DNA of 24,758 bases from positions 1 through 24,758 of the forward strand of contig WJJR01000507.1 of NCBI GenBank assembly GCA_014729565.1, written 5' to 3'. The notes under the pieces are model-generated. The model did no database searches. It saw nothing but the letters and a program-made list of their open reading frames with translations, and was not told where the DNA came from. Each line of letters begins with the position of its first letter. The first letter of the stretch is position 1. Both the position numbers and the translations under genes were made by a program. Origin of the DNA: Candidatus Zixiibacteriota bacterium. GTDB taxonomy: Bacteria; Zixibacteria; MSB-5A5; WJJR01. Shown here one piece after another: positions 1 to 7,193 of the stretch.

Positions 1-678
1 ACCCTGGTCGGTATGACGGAGTTTCAGCGTGGCCTGCACGGGATACGACTCCGCGAACCCCGGTGGCGCAAAATACAACTCGTACTCGTGGTCGCCACAG
101 CCGCCGCTGTGCCAGACTGTGGCATAGAGAACGTCGTCCTCGATCACCACCGTATCGAGTTCAAAGGCATCCCCCACAGGCGGCGGATCATTCTGGATCA
201 GAACGTCACCGTCAAGCGAATCGATTGCATCCAGACGGAACACTGCCAGCCGTGCCACATACTCCGAATCGGCAATCGTATCGGTGCTCACCGGATACGG
301 TGTGACGTCGATGAGGGCGAAGCGAAAGCCCAACGTATCCTTGGGCGGGGGAATTGGGCCAAGCGTGCCGGGACGCATCGACACCGGCACGAAGAACGTA
401 TCCGACGGCAAATCAACGACTTCCAGCCCCAGGGTCACCTGGCCTTCCCAGAAGCAAACCACATCGGTCGGACAGCGCGAATCCTCGATCACCTCCATAA
501 AGGTGACTGAAACACCCTCGTTGGTGACCGTAACTGTTTCGCCAATACCGAATTCAAAGGGATTACTGACCGTCCGATTCAGCGGCTCGCGGCCACCATC
601 AGGATTGACAGCCTGTTCGCCGCTGCATGAGGCCAGAAGTAGAATCCCCACGATTGAGATCAGAATGCTGCGTGACAT
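1..678 (-). CDS. Putative lipoprotein, 3' end outside window
   Basis: A minus-strand frame stays open from an ATG at 678 to the window edge, giving 226 codons with no stop, so the C-terminus is missing. A GGAGG lies about 8 nt upstream of the ATG. Residues 1-18 form a lipoprotein signal: a short Ser/Arg start, a hydrophobic run (ILISIVGILLL) and a lipobox LASC with Cys18 as the predicted lipidation site, so the protein is probably membrane-anchored in the envelope. Further on there is a CPTDVVCFWEGQV stretch and a GGCGDHEYELY stretch. Cys-x(n)-Cys-x-W-x-G and GGCG-x-H motifs of this kind recur in small secreted proteins of unknown function. No enzyme family is recognised and no operon partner is visible. 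The reading frame and signal are seen directly; the cellular location is inferred. Confidence 0.8.
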   Translation of the reverse strand, partial: MSRSILISIVGILLLASCSGEQAVNPDGGREPLNRTVSNPFEFGIGETVTVTNEGVSVTFMEVIEDSRCPTDVVCFWEGQVTLGLEVVDLPSDTFFVPVSMRPGTLGPIPPPKDTLGFRFALIDVTPYPVSTDTIADSEYVARLAVFRLDAIDSLDGDVLIQNDPPPVGDAFELDTVVIEDDVLYATVWHSGGCGDHEYELYFAPPGFAESYPVQATLKLRHTDQG

Positions 679-896
679 GGTGAGCGCCTCCTCTCTGCTG
701 CCTCAATAACTCAAAAGGCCGGGGACACGCCTTTCCCTACTGATACCAATGACGCCGTGCGTCTATTCCAATGATCGGAGCGTCATAGAGGTTACGCAAG
801 CCCGATGCAGCGAACGGCAACGGGAATCTGGAGTCTGGAGAGCAATGAGATCGGGCCGGATCAATCGACCCAAAATACGCCCACTCAGTCACGGGT

Positions 897-1142
897 TCAC
901 TTCGGGTGCGGCATGACATCGATTAGTACGTATGTGTCATCTTCAATCTGGAAGTAGAATCTCCAATCCCGATTGACTCGCGCTTGCCGGATATCACGAG
1001 TTTCGTCGTACTGCTTCTCACGCAAGAGCGGGTGTCGGAGATTCTCGACGAGGAGTGCCACGCGGCGTTCAATTGCGCGCCTGATCGCCGGCGGCGCATC
1101 GTGGTAGCTACGACAGAAACACTCGGTCATAACCAGCCGCAA
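897..1142 (-). CDS. RelE/ParE-family toxin (copy 1, outside the element)
   Basis: This 81-residue protein matches the second toxin at 2828-3073 at about 66 of 81 positions, including the identical tail from QARVNRDWRFYFQIE through VLIDVMPHPK. Size, basic character and pairing with an AbrB-type gene fit the RelE/ParE toxin superfamily, whose members are typically ribosome-dependent mRNA interferases or gyrase inhibitors; which applies here cannot be told. The start used is TTG at 1142, which abuts the TAG of the upstream antitoxin remnant exactly as the ATG of copy 2 does; an in-frame ATG (Met5) at 1130 is the alternative. The reading frame is intact although its antitoxin partner is broken, so it may be silent, inactive, or neutralised by the intact antitoxin of copy 2. 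Two Cys residues (8 and 10) replace Arg of copy 2. Confidence 0.72.
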   Translation of the reverse strand: MRLVMTECFCRSYHDAPPAIRRAIERRVALLVENLRHPLLREKQYDETRDIRQARVNRDWRFYFQIEDDTYVLIDVMPHPK

Positions 1143-1390
1143 CTACTTGCGTTTACTCCTCCTGGATTTGCGCAGAAACTTGACAGCGTCGTCGGTTGAT
1201 TCGAAGGGACCATGGATCCGCCCCTTGTCGAGATCATCAAGACCCTCCGCGAGGCGCTTTTCGACTAATGTCTTCGGTGTGAGAACAAGCTTCTCACCCT
1301 CACGCTCCACTTCCAGGTAGTCACCCGGTCTTAAGCCAAGCTCAGTGAACCTGACGAATCCAATTTCCTCGGGATACTGCCTCTCTCATC
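1143..1390 (-). pseudogene. Broken AbrB/MazE-type antitoxin (copy 1)
   Basis: Reading back from the TAG at 1143, the last 66 codons match the intact antitoxin at 3074-3334 (about 54 of 66 positions identical, including PGDYLEVER, GEKLVLTPKTL, EKRLAEGLDD and DAVKFLRKS). Upstream of the ELGL segment the similarity continues only in another frame (IPRKLD against IPKKLYD of copy 2), and an in-frame TGA follows. The first roughly 20 residues and any start codon are missing. The gene is therefore frameshifted and 5'-truncated. The break lies within a few bases of the left 108-bp direct repeat (starts 1397), which suggests that the deletion happened during loss of an earlier element. Confidence 0.75.
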
Positions 1391-1396
1391 CAAAAG

Positions 1397-1504
1397 AAAA
1401 AGGGTCAGCGGGTCTGTGTAACCCGTTGACCCACAACGTCGTCTTGTGGTGTTCAATACGCCCAGGAGGAGTCGAACCCCCAACCTTCTGATCCGTAGTC
1501 AGAC
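1397..1504. repeat. Left attachment site (attR-like): tRNA-Arg 3' fragment and terminator
   Basis: These 108 bp are a direct repeat of 4549-4656 with two mismatches (1414 C/T and 1416 G/A). The block covers the 3' part of tRNA-Arg(ACG), from the anticodon stem to the 3' end (1457-1504), then its 3' trailer and rho-independent terminator (1397-1432). Identity stops one base outside the anticodon stem. This is the classic pattern of a tyrosine-recombinase element that recombined within the anticodon loop, leaving a 3' tRNA fragment at the far end. The sequence beyond 1505 has no tRNA 5' half able to pair with the acceptor strand, so this copy is not a working tRNA. Confidence 0.88.
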
Positions 1505-1513
1505 TTTTGGTCC

Positions 1514-1526
1514 GTTGTGCCACAAC
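1514..1526. repeat. Short palindrome beside left attachment site
   Basis: Perfect 6-bp arms GTTGTG and CACAAC around a single base lie 10 bp inside the left repeat end. The CCACAACG half also occurs inside the direct repeat (1431-1438). It could be a recombinase or accessory-protein binding site, or part of a hairpin; nothing more can be said. Confidence 0.3.
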
Positions 1527-1690
1527 GACTTACAGATTCGGTCTTGGGCCAAAATCTTCAAGTCAGAAGGTCTTTAGTTTACGTCAGGAACCGCGCTTGA
1601 GTGGTCTTCGCGGCATGTCCCAAGTTTGGCGGCCGGAGGATGAACGAGAGCATTGAACTCAATCCCATCTGGGCTGTAGGTTGAGAAGCG

Positions 1691-2806
1691 ATGAACCCGA
1701 AACCGTACTGGGAAATACTGGGGATTCCGCGCCCCGACTTGGCGGCGGTCATCGCGAAGAAGCCCAAGGCGCTACCGTTTCACCTAATGTGCGTCGCGCT
1801 AGTGGAGAATGGCAGCCCGATGTCAATTCCCCAGTTCGCCGATCGCCTCGGCCAAGCAGGATTCCCGTTCTCCGGAAGGGACCCGGAGACCACTCTCAAG
1901 CGTGCATGGCACGGTCGCGAGCCGCTTCACAAACTGCCGGATGGTCGCTTGGCACTCGACGTTCACTCAATGGAGCTAGGTCTTATCCTCTACCAGACGG
2001 GCACGAAGCCTCCACGAGAGCGGGTAACATCACCAAAACTGGAAGAGATGAATACCGAATGGGCGCGCGAGCAAAGGAAAGGCACGCCCGTTGCAATCAT
2101 GCATGCGCTGCCTCACGGATGTCCACCCCGAGTAGTGTCAATCCTCGACCCCGACAAGCATTCGATTGTGACGTTTACCGATCATGCGCTCGATGAAGTC
2201 GGGAGTCACCTGGAATCGTTCGAGCGAATCGCCGGACTCCAGAACTGGGACACTCTTTTTTATCTTGGCTTGGATCTGAACCGCTGGTTGTTGCTCGACC
2301 TGGGCCCGTATCAGAAATCTTTCCAGTTGGCAGAGGGGGGACCGTCGGTCAAGCTCACTTCCGAAATGATCATCTCAGGCACAACCGGCATTCGCCGTCC
2401 CTTGCACACGAGCAAGACGATCGAGCGACTCGCGAGGAGGAAGGATCGACGCGAGTTGATTGTTTGTGCGGAGAAAGAAGCACAAGTACTGCTCGCCATG
2501 TACCGGTTCGGATGTCTACACGGTGAAGTGCGTGCGCGAATGGGCAAGTACGACTATTTCTTTCCAGTGAATTGGTCAATGAGTAGCCAGCCGCGCCTCG
2601 ATGAACTTCTCACGCACGCGCACGATCACGGAAAGCAAATCCGATTCGTCGTCGGTGGACCACCCGATTTGGATATGCCCGGCGTAACCGAGCTATGTGG
2701 AGTTGTCCTCGGGTTTGATGATCGAGAGATTCTGTTCGGACATGGGGGACGAATGGGAACGATCAACCGATACGCGATTCATGCGGCGCGGATCGTTGAG
2801 GACTAG
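1691..2806 (+). CDS. Unrecognised cargo protein with winged-helix-like N-terminus
   Basis: A 371-residue soluble protein, the only plus-strand gene I accept in the window. The start is ATG 1691 with GAGAAG about 5 nt upstream. Residues about 28-90 resemble a HARE-HTH or winged-helix fold: a helix-rich start, PMSIPQFADRLGQAG, a Pro-Glu-Thr-Thr-Leu helix and a beta hairpin ending LPDGRLALD. HARE-HTH domains occur in chromatin factors, RNA polymerase delta subunits and some restriction enzymes, so DNA binding is possible. The remaining 280 residues, including NRWLLLDLG, KDRRELIVCAEKE and RMGKYDYFFPVNWS, match no family I can name, and no catalytic motif stands out. There are no signal peptide or membrane segments. 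It lies inside the integrative element next to a toxin-antitoxin pair, so a role in defence or element maintenance is conceivable but unproven. The winged-helix call is tentative. Confidence 0.75.
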   Translation: MNPKPYWEILGIPRPDLAAVIAKKPKALPFHLMCVALVENGSPMSIPQFADRLGQAGFPFSGRDPETTLKRAWHGREPLHKLPDGRLALDVHSMELGLILYQTGTKPPRERVTSPKLEEMNTEWAREQRKGTPVAIMHALPHGCPPRVVSILDPDKHSIVTFTDHALDEVGSHLESFERIAGLQNWDTLFYLGLDLNRWLLLDLGPYQKSFQLAEGGPSVKLTSEMIISGTTGIRRPLHTSKTIERLARRKDRRELIVCAEKEAQVLLAMYRFGCLHGEVRARMGKYDYFFPVNWSMSSQPRLDELLTHAHDHGKQIRFVVGGPPDLDMPGVTELCGVVLGFDDREILFGHGGRMGTINRYAIHAARIVED

Positions 2807-2827
2807 CCCCCAGATGCGAATGCACTG

Positions 2828-3073
2828 TTACTTCGGGTGTGGCATAACGTCGATCAGCACGTAGGCGTCACCTTCGATCTGGAAATAGAATCTCCAATCT
2901 CGGTTGACGCGCGCTTGCCAAATGTCACGCGATTCGTCGTACTTCTTTGAACGCAAAGATGGGTGACGGAGATTCTCGGCTAGCAATGCGAGGCGGCGCT
3001 CGATTGCACGCCGAATTGATGGTGGCGCGTCGTCGAAACTCCGACGGAAGCGCTCGGTCAAGACAAGCCGCAT
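2828..3073 (-). CDS. RelE/ParE-family toxin (copy 2, inside the element)
   Basis: An 81-residue basic protein whose ATG directly follows the TAG of the antitoxin gene, with no gap, as expected for a translationally coupled type II toxin-antitoxin operon. The Arg-rich N-terminal helices (SIRRAIERRLALL) followed by beta strands with QARVNRDWRFYFQIE and VLIDVMPHPK fit the RelE/ParE fold. Such toxins act in the cytoplasm on mRNA in the ribosome or on gyrase; the target cannot be decided from sequence. The likely role here is stabilising the integrative element. It is about 81% identical to the copy at 897-1142. Confidence 0.85.
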   Translation of the reverse strand: MRLVLTERFRRSFDDAPPSIRRAIERRLALLAENLRHPSLRSKKYDESRDIWQARVNRDWRFYFQIEGDAYVLIDVMPHPK

Positions 3074-3334
3074 CTATTTGCGCTTGCTCTTTGTGGATTT
3101 CCGAAGGAACTTGACCGCATCAGCCGCAGTGTCAAATGGACCGTGAACCCGCCCTTTCTTGATGTCATCGAGACCCTCAGCCAGACGCTTCTCGATCAGT
3201 GTCTTTGGCGTCAGGACAAGCTTCTCACCATCCCGTTCCACTTCTAAGTAATCCCCCGGAGTCAAGCCCAACTCATCGTAGAGCTTTTTCGGGATCACAA
3301 CCTGTCGACTCACGCCGACTTTTACCGCAGCCAT
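3074..3334 (-). CDS. AbrB/MazE/SpoVT-type antitoxin
   Basis: An 86-residue protein with the swapped-hairpin AbrB DNA-binding signature at its N-terminus: VGVSRQVVIPKKLYDELGL, then PGDYLEVERDGEKLVLTPK. The acidic and Lys-rich C-terminal part (EGLDDIKKG, DAVKFLRKS) is where such antitoxins usually grip their toxin. The start chosen is ATG 3334, which has GAGGAG about 8 nt upstream; an in-frame ATG at 3367 would add 11 residues but has AAGGGA directly against it. It is the first gene of the toxin-antitoxin operon and probably represses its own promoter, as is usual for the family. A clear sigma-70-like promoter lies just upstream (3376-3405). Confidence 0.87.
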   Translation of the reverse strand: MAAVKVGVSRQVVIPKKLYDELGLTPGDYLEVERDGEKLVLTPKTLIEKRLAEGLDDIKKGRVHGPFDTAADAVKFLRKSTKSKRK

Positions 3335-3375
3335 TTTCGATCTCCTCGATTCGGATTGTATTTTCATTCCCTTGT

Positions 3376-3405
3376 ATTATACGATTATATGGTTAAATCC
3401 GTCAA
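3376..3405 (-). promoter_or_regulatory. Promoter of the toxin-antitoxin operon
   Basis: On the minus strand a TTGACG -35 box (3400-3405) and a perfect TATAAT -10 box (3376-3381) are separated by 18 bp. A second TATAAT sits 8 bp upstream of the first, so the -10 region is the direct repeat TATAATcgTATAAT, a plausible operator for antitoxin autorepression. The region is markedly more AT-rich than its surroundings. Confidence 0.6.
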
Positions 3406-3458
3406 ACTTCATTTCAGCGTAATAACTACAGAATAGGGTTACCCGGAGAGAGGGACGT

Positions 3459-3479
3459 TCTGACTAGTGGTCAGAAGGT
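3459..3479 (-). repeat. Third, inverted copy of the anticodon-arm core
   Basis: On the minus strand this 21-mer aligns with the plus-strand version of the tRNA anticodon arm in the attachment sites (4636-4656 region) at 18 of 21 positions: ACCTTCTGA, a variable tetranucleotide, then TAGTCAGA. It keeps the TCTGA-N7-TCAGA symmetry of the core but lies inside the element, in the opposite orientation, between the integrase and the toxin-antitoxin promoter. It could be a second core-type integrase site, part of an invertible or alternative attachment site, or a relic of an earlier insertion. Confidence 0.55.
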
Positions 3480-3586
3480 CGTCATCAGGACATTAGTATT
3501 GTGGATCAACGACTTAGCGCGTTTCCAGAAGCAAAGCCAGATAGAGTCTGATGGTCTATGGAACCACAGATAAGGCGCGCATACTC

Positions 3587-4513
3587 TCACACCTTCATCA
3601 AATCCGCCGGGCTAAACTGCTTGAATGCCGCCTTCAGCTTCTCGTCCTCAACGAGGTGGACATATTTCTCCGTCATCTGAATTGTCGTATGCCCGAGTAG
3701 CCGCTGCAGCAGAAACGCCGGCATCCCTGCGATGGCCCGGTGGCTGGCACCGCTGTGACGGATTAGATGGGGGCTGACATGAACGCCGACTTTGTTGCCG
3801 ATGCGTTCGAGAATGCGCATCACGTTTCGAGGATCGAGAACGGTTCCGCGATTGGTCGTGAACACGTGGTCTGAGCTGATGCCTTTCCGGTGCTTCACAA
3901 AAAACTTGTGCAGGTACTTCACTGTCTTCATCCCGATCGGTACAATGCGCACCTTGCGTCCCTTGCCGTAGATGCGCAACGTCCCCTGTTCAAGGTCAAC
4001 GTCGCTCAGTTTGAGATTGATCAACTCCGAGAGTCGAATCAGTGTGTCGTACAAAACCAGCAGCATTACGAAGTTGCGCATCCCCACGAATCTGCGACGG
4101 TCAGGAACAGCCAACATCGCCTGGATCTGTTCCTCTTTGAGAACTGGTTTCATCTTACGCTCGACACGTAACAACTGGATCTTCTCCGTGGGGTCTGTAT
4201 CGAAATGCTCTTCTTCCTTCAAGAACTTGAAGAAGACTCGCAAGACACGGATCTGACCGTTAATCGATGTATCAGCCAGTCCGCGTTCTTTCTGCCAGAG
4301 GATGTAATCCTGGATTGTCGAGCGGGTAACGGTCTCAAACGCAATGGCGTTCGATCTAAGGTAGCGCGCGAAATAGCCGAGCCGTTCCCCGTACACCGAG
4401 ATCGTCTTCGGCGACAGATTCTTCGTGCGGACGTGGAATTCGAATTGGCGTAGTGCTTCCTTCATACTTCTCTCGTCGGTCGAGAGAACCAGGGCCTTGA
4501 AATGACATCTCAT
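3587..4513 (-). CDS. Tyrosine recombinase / integrase (XerC/D-like)
   Basis: A 308-residue site-specific recombinase. Residues about 18-105 form the SAM-like core-binding domain (LRQFEFHVRTKNLSPKTISVY), and residues 125-300 the catalytic domain. The full catalytic set is present: Arg160 (TLIRLSEL), Lys in GKGRKVRIVP (184-187), His249 and Arg252 (HLIRHSGAS), His275 (LLGHTTIQ) and nucleophile Tyr284 (EKYVH). It should therefore be active on paper. It lies immediately downstream of the intact tRNA-Arg in the same orientation and most likely catalyses integration into and excision from it. The start is taken at ATG 4513; Met17 (4465) is an alternative that removes a non-conserved extension. The 4513 start overlaps a 14-bp copy of tRNA sequence (4513-4526), so the N-terminus may have been altered by recombination. 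Confidence 0.92.
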   Translation of the reverse strand: MRCHFKALVLSTDERSMKEALRQFEFHVRTKNLSPKTISVYGERLGYFARYLRSNAIAFETVTRSTIQDYILWQKERGLADTSINGQIRVLRVFFKFLKEEEHFDTDPTEKIQLLRVERKMKPVLKEEQIQAMLAVPDRRRFVGMRNFVMLLVLYDTLIRLSELINLKLSDVDLEQGTLRIYGKGRKVRIVPIGMKTVKYLHKFFVKHRKGISSDHVFTTNRGTVLDPRNVMRILERIGNKVGVHVSPHLIRHSGASHRAIAGMPAFLLQRLLGHTTIQMTEKYVHLVEDEKLKAAFKQFSPADLMKV

Positions 4514-4526
4514 AGTCAGACGCTCT
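4513..4526. repeat. 14-bp tRNA-derived repeat at the integrase start
   Basis: TAGTCAGACGCTCT occurs here and again at 4648-4661 in the tRNA gene (anticodon stem through the D-stem junction), exactly and in the same orientation. It extends past the end of the 108-bp repeat, so it carries tRNA 5'-side bases that the left attachment site lacks. It may be an extra integrase site or the scar of an earlier recombination. Confidence 0.5.
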
Positions 4527-4548
4527 TTTCATTGGCCGGCCCTTTAAC

Positions 4549-4682
<134 letters not shown>

Positions 4683-4689
4683 ATCCGCT

Positions 4690-4715
4690 GGGCACGGACT
4701 CCTTGGTTCGTGCCC
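4690..4715. other. Inverted repeat just upstream of tRNA-Arg
   Basis: Perfect 7-bp arms GGGCACG and CGTGCCC with a 12-nt loop sit 7 bp upstream of the tRNA 5' end. No T-run follows on the minus strand. It may be a transcript structure in the tRNA leader or a weak end for the phosphatase operon; the function is unknown. Confidence 0.3.
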
Positions 4716-4813
4716 GATGGGAACTAAACTTGTACGTGAAAACGGCGTAAGTCAACGCGGAAAATCGGCCTTAATTGATGGGATGGATAGACCCCGCATG
4801 TGCGGGCGAGATG

Positions 4814-5839
4814 CTATTTCCACGGCCAGATGCCGCGTTTGCGTGGCCGGGCTGGATCGGTCTTCTCAAGATCACCCGATGATCCCGCATTGCCTGCATC
4901 CTGGCCCGATTTTCCCTGATCGACAATCTTGATCTTGTCCGTGTCGCCTTCTTCCAAGTCGGCCGGGACATTGACCAGTCCCAGCTCCATGAGAACCTTG
5001 CCCTCGGCGACGGCATCATCGTACGACGATTGCGGCACCGTGACACTGAATTCCATCGCCTCTTTGGTCGCGCCGGCCGATTCGACAGCCGCAATCGCCA
5101 CCGTCACGTTGTCGTGCCCGCCGGCGTCATTGGCCATCTCGATCAGGGCATTGACGGCTTTCTCGGCGTCGGGATAGTGGCTCGCCATCGTCTTTTCGAT
5201 GTCAGGATCTTCAATGTATCCGCACAGGCCGTCGGAGCAGAGCAGGAACCAATCACCTTTCTGCGTCGCGACGGTGCGCACATCGACCTGGACCGACGGA
5301 TGAGTCCCAAGCGCACGCGTGATCACGTTGCGTTCGGGGAAATCGCGCTCTTGTTCCGCCGTAATCTCGCCCTGTGCACGCAACTCTGCGAGCAGCGAGT
5401 GATCAATCGTGAGTTGATCCAGCCTGTTACCCGCAAAACGGTAGGCGCGCGAGTCACCGACATGATAGATCGCCACGTAACCGTCGTGAAACTGAGCCGA
5501 GACCAGCGTTGTGCCCATGCCGCGCATGCTCCGTTGCGCCTGGGCTTTTTCGAAGACACTGCGGTTGGCAAGACGAATCGCCATCACCGGCGGCGTCGTA
5601 CCGTCATCGAGTTCGACAACATCCGGAGAAGGCAGGGACGTTGCGAGGTTCTCACGCTTGAGGATGTATTGCGCGTAGACCTCGACCGCGCGCTGCGAGG
5701 CTTCCTCGCCGGCCGCATGGCCCCCCATGCCATCACAGACAACCAGGCCGTCGGCCTCCGGTATCAGGCGAAAGCTGTCTTCGTTAACACGGCGTACGCG
5801 GCCCACATGAGTGGCTCCGGTCATCTTGATATCTGGCAT
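4814..5839 (-). CDS. PP2C-family Ser/Thr protein phosphatase
   Basis: A 341-residue protein with all bacterial PP2C (PrpC/Stp1-type) motifs: RVNED (Asn19-Glu20-Asp21), VCDGMGGHAAGE with metal-ligand Asp36, GMGTTL (107-112), HVGDSRAYR (Asp129), LCSDGL (Asp203), and GGHDN with Asp243. It should dephosphorylate Ser/Thr residues using two Mn/Mg ions in the cytoplasm. About 80 C-terminal residues are an added tail (Asp/Glu-rich, then basic ending RPRKRGIWPWK) of unknown role, perhaps membrane-proximal. The start is ATG 5839, with GAGGG about 10 nt upstream; a TTG at 5863 would add 8 residues and swallow that site. It is the last gene of a three-gene unit after the pseudokinase and the FHA protein; those are its likely partners, with the FHA protein reading the phosphorylation that the phosphatase removes. 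Confidence 0.93.
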   Translation of the reverse strand: MPDIKMTGATHVGRVRRVNEDSFRLIPEADGLVVCDGMGGHAAGEEASQRAVEVYAQYILKRENLATSLPSPDVVELDDGTTPPVMAIRLANRSVFEKAQAQRSMRGMGTTLVSAQFHDGYVAIYHVGDSRAYRFAGNRLDQLTIDHSLLAELRAQGEITAEQERDFPERNVITRALGTHPSVQVDVRTVATQKGDWFLLCSDGLCGYIEDPDIEKTMASHYPDAEKAVNALIEMANDAGGHDNVTVAIAAVESAGATKEAMEFSVTVPQSSYDDAVAEGKVLMELGLVNVPADLEEGDTDKIKIVDQGKSGQDAGNAGSSGDLEKTDPARPRKRGIWPWK

Positions 5840-5887
5840 CAGTGAATATCCCTCATAGAACAATCGACGGTGTCGGCAAATAAGGTC

Positions 5888-7168
5888 TTAGAGAACAAGG
5901 AAGATGATGAGCAATATGACCACGACGACCCCGGCCCCAATGGCAATCCAAGCCCATATTGGAACATCGGACATTCCCCCGCCCCCTCCAACTTGTTCGA
6001 ACGGGTTCGGGCCTTCGGTCTCGGCCCGTCGGCGGCGACGGCGTGATCGTGGCCGCTCCTCTTCCGCTTTCGCCACAGGCTCCGGCCGGTCATACTGCGG
6101 CCCCGACCAGCTCCCCTGAGGGGCCGGCTCAGGTTTCGGCGGCGGCGGTGGCGGTGGTGGGGAAGGAGCCGCTTGCTGTGGCGGCCTCTCCGGTCTTGGT
6201 TCCGGCGATGGTGGCGGACTCGGCGGCGGTGGCGCCGGCTGGCCCGCCAGATCGACTCGAAAAACCGTACTCTCTTTCGCCGATCGGATTTCTATTTGAT
6301 CGCCCGCTTTGACCGGTGTCCGTTGTTTGGGCGCCAGTTGCTGTCCATTGATAAACGTTCCCGCAACGCTTCCCTGATCCTCAACGAATGCGGCATTTCC
6401 CTCGATGATGATCGACGCATGCCGTCGCGAAATGCTCTTGTCGATTTCACCCTTGGTATCCGTCCGAATCACCACATCGTTTTGTTCCTGATCTCGGCCA
6501 ATGCGCATCTCACCCGCCCGCATCGGGTACGACCGTCCCTGCAGCGGCCCTTGCACGGCCACCAACTGACCAATCGGCGCCGCAAAAAACTCGGTTTTCT
6601 GCGACGGATCGTCAAATGTCTCTAATGGCGGCGGAGGCGGTGGGGTCTCTTCCCGTGGTGGCGGCGCCGGTGCGGCTTGTTGCGGTGGCGGTGGTGCCGG
6701 CTGCGCCGGTTGCTTGGGGGGTGAGTCAATACCATCGATATCCAATGGCGGTGGTACCGGTGGTAAGTCGTGACCGGCGTTGCCCTGGCCCGATGGTTTC
6801 GATGCCGGTTCGGGTCGAGACGGTTGTTTGATCGGTTCGCTCGGGACAGCGTCCGATTGCGCCGCCGCTTGCGGCGCACTCTTCATATCAACTGTAATCG
6901 TGTACCCTTCGACCTCAATGGTCGACCCAGGTGTGACGGGCGTCCGCGACGTGAGCGGTTCTCCATTCAGCGTCATCTGCGGTGTCCTGGCTAATGGTTC
7001 GACATCGTAGCCGGTCTCCGTGCGGATGAACGCCGCCTGGTGCAGCGAGATCAGCAGGTCATCGATGAACACCTGGCAGGTGTTCGCAGACCCCATTTCG
7101 ATCCGGTCACCCTCCAGCTCCACCGAACTGTCTGTCTGGCCGTCTCTGTGTATCGTGAAGGTTGGCAT
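5888..7168 (-). CDS. Membrane-anchored double-FHA protein with Pro-rich linkers
   Basis: A 426-residue protein: FHA-like domain 1 (about 1-95), a long Pro/Gln-rich linker, FHA domain 2 (about 190-305), a second Pro-rich stretch, a basic patch (RPRSRRRRRR) and a C-terminal membrane helix (WAWIAIGAGVVVVILLIIFLVL). FHA domains bind phosphothreonine. Domain 2 has the canonical set: IGRD, SISRRHA and GTFINGQ. Domain 1 reads MGSANTC where GR is expected, so it probably does not bind phosphate. The C-terminal anchor places both domains in the cytoplasm. The start used is ATG 7168, where the FHA fold begins; an ATG at 7210 would add 14 residues and overlap the upstream pseudokinase gene by 17 bp. Neither has a strong ribosome site, so translational coupling is likely. 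It sits between pseudokinase and PP2C genes. Confidence 0.88.
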   Translation of the reverse strand: MPTFTIHRDGQTDSSVELEGDRIEMGSANTCQVFIDDLLISLHQAAFIRTETGYDVEPLARTPQMTLNGEPLTSRTPVTPGSTIEVEGYTITVDMKSAPQAAAQSDAVPSEPIKQPSRPEPASKPSGQGNAGHDLPPVPPPLDIDGIDSPPKQPAQPAPPPPQQAAPAPPPREETPPPPPPLETFDDPSQKTEFFAAPIGQLVAVQGPLQGRSYPMRAGEMRIGRDQEQNDVVIRTDTKGEIDKSISRRHASIIIEGNAAFVEDQGSVAGTFINGQQLAPKQRTPVKAGDQIEIRSAKESTVFRVDLAGQPAPPPPSPPPSPEPRPERPPQQAAPSPPPPPPPPKPEPAPQGSWSGPQYDRPEPVAKAEEERPRSRRRRRRAETEGPNPFEQVGGGGGMSDVPIWAWIAIGAGVVVVILLIIFLVL

Positions 7169-7193
7169 GAATGGAGAATACAACGCGCGCGGC

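Noticed and set aside
737..919. 60-codon minus-strand frame beside the outer toxin
   Set aside because: It overlaps the toxin 3' end, with no ribosome site, hydrophobic pattern or conserved look.
1457..1504. A second working tRNA-Arg
   Set aside because: Only the anticodon stem to 3' end is present; the preceding bases cannot form the D arm or pair with the acceptor strand, so it is an att fragment.
5096..5863. Longer phosphatase start at TTG 5863
   Set aside because: It reads through the clear GAGGG ribosome site; the ATG at 5839 is preferred.
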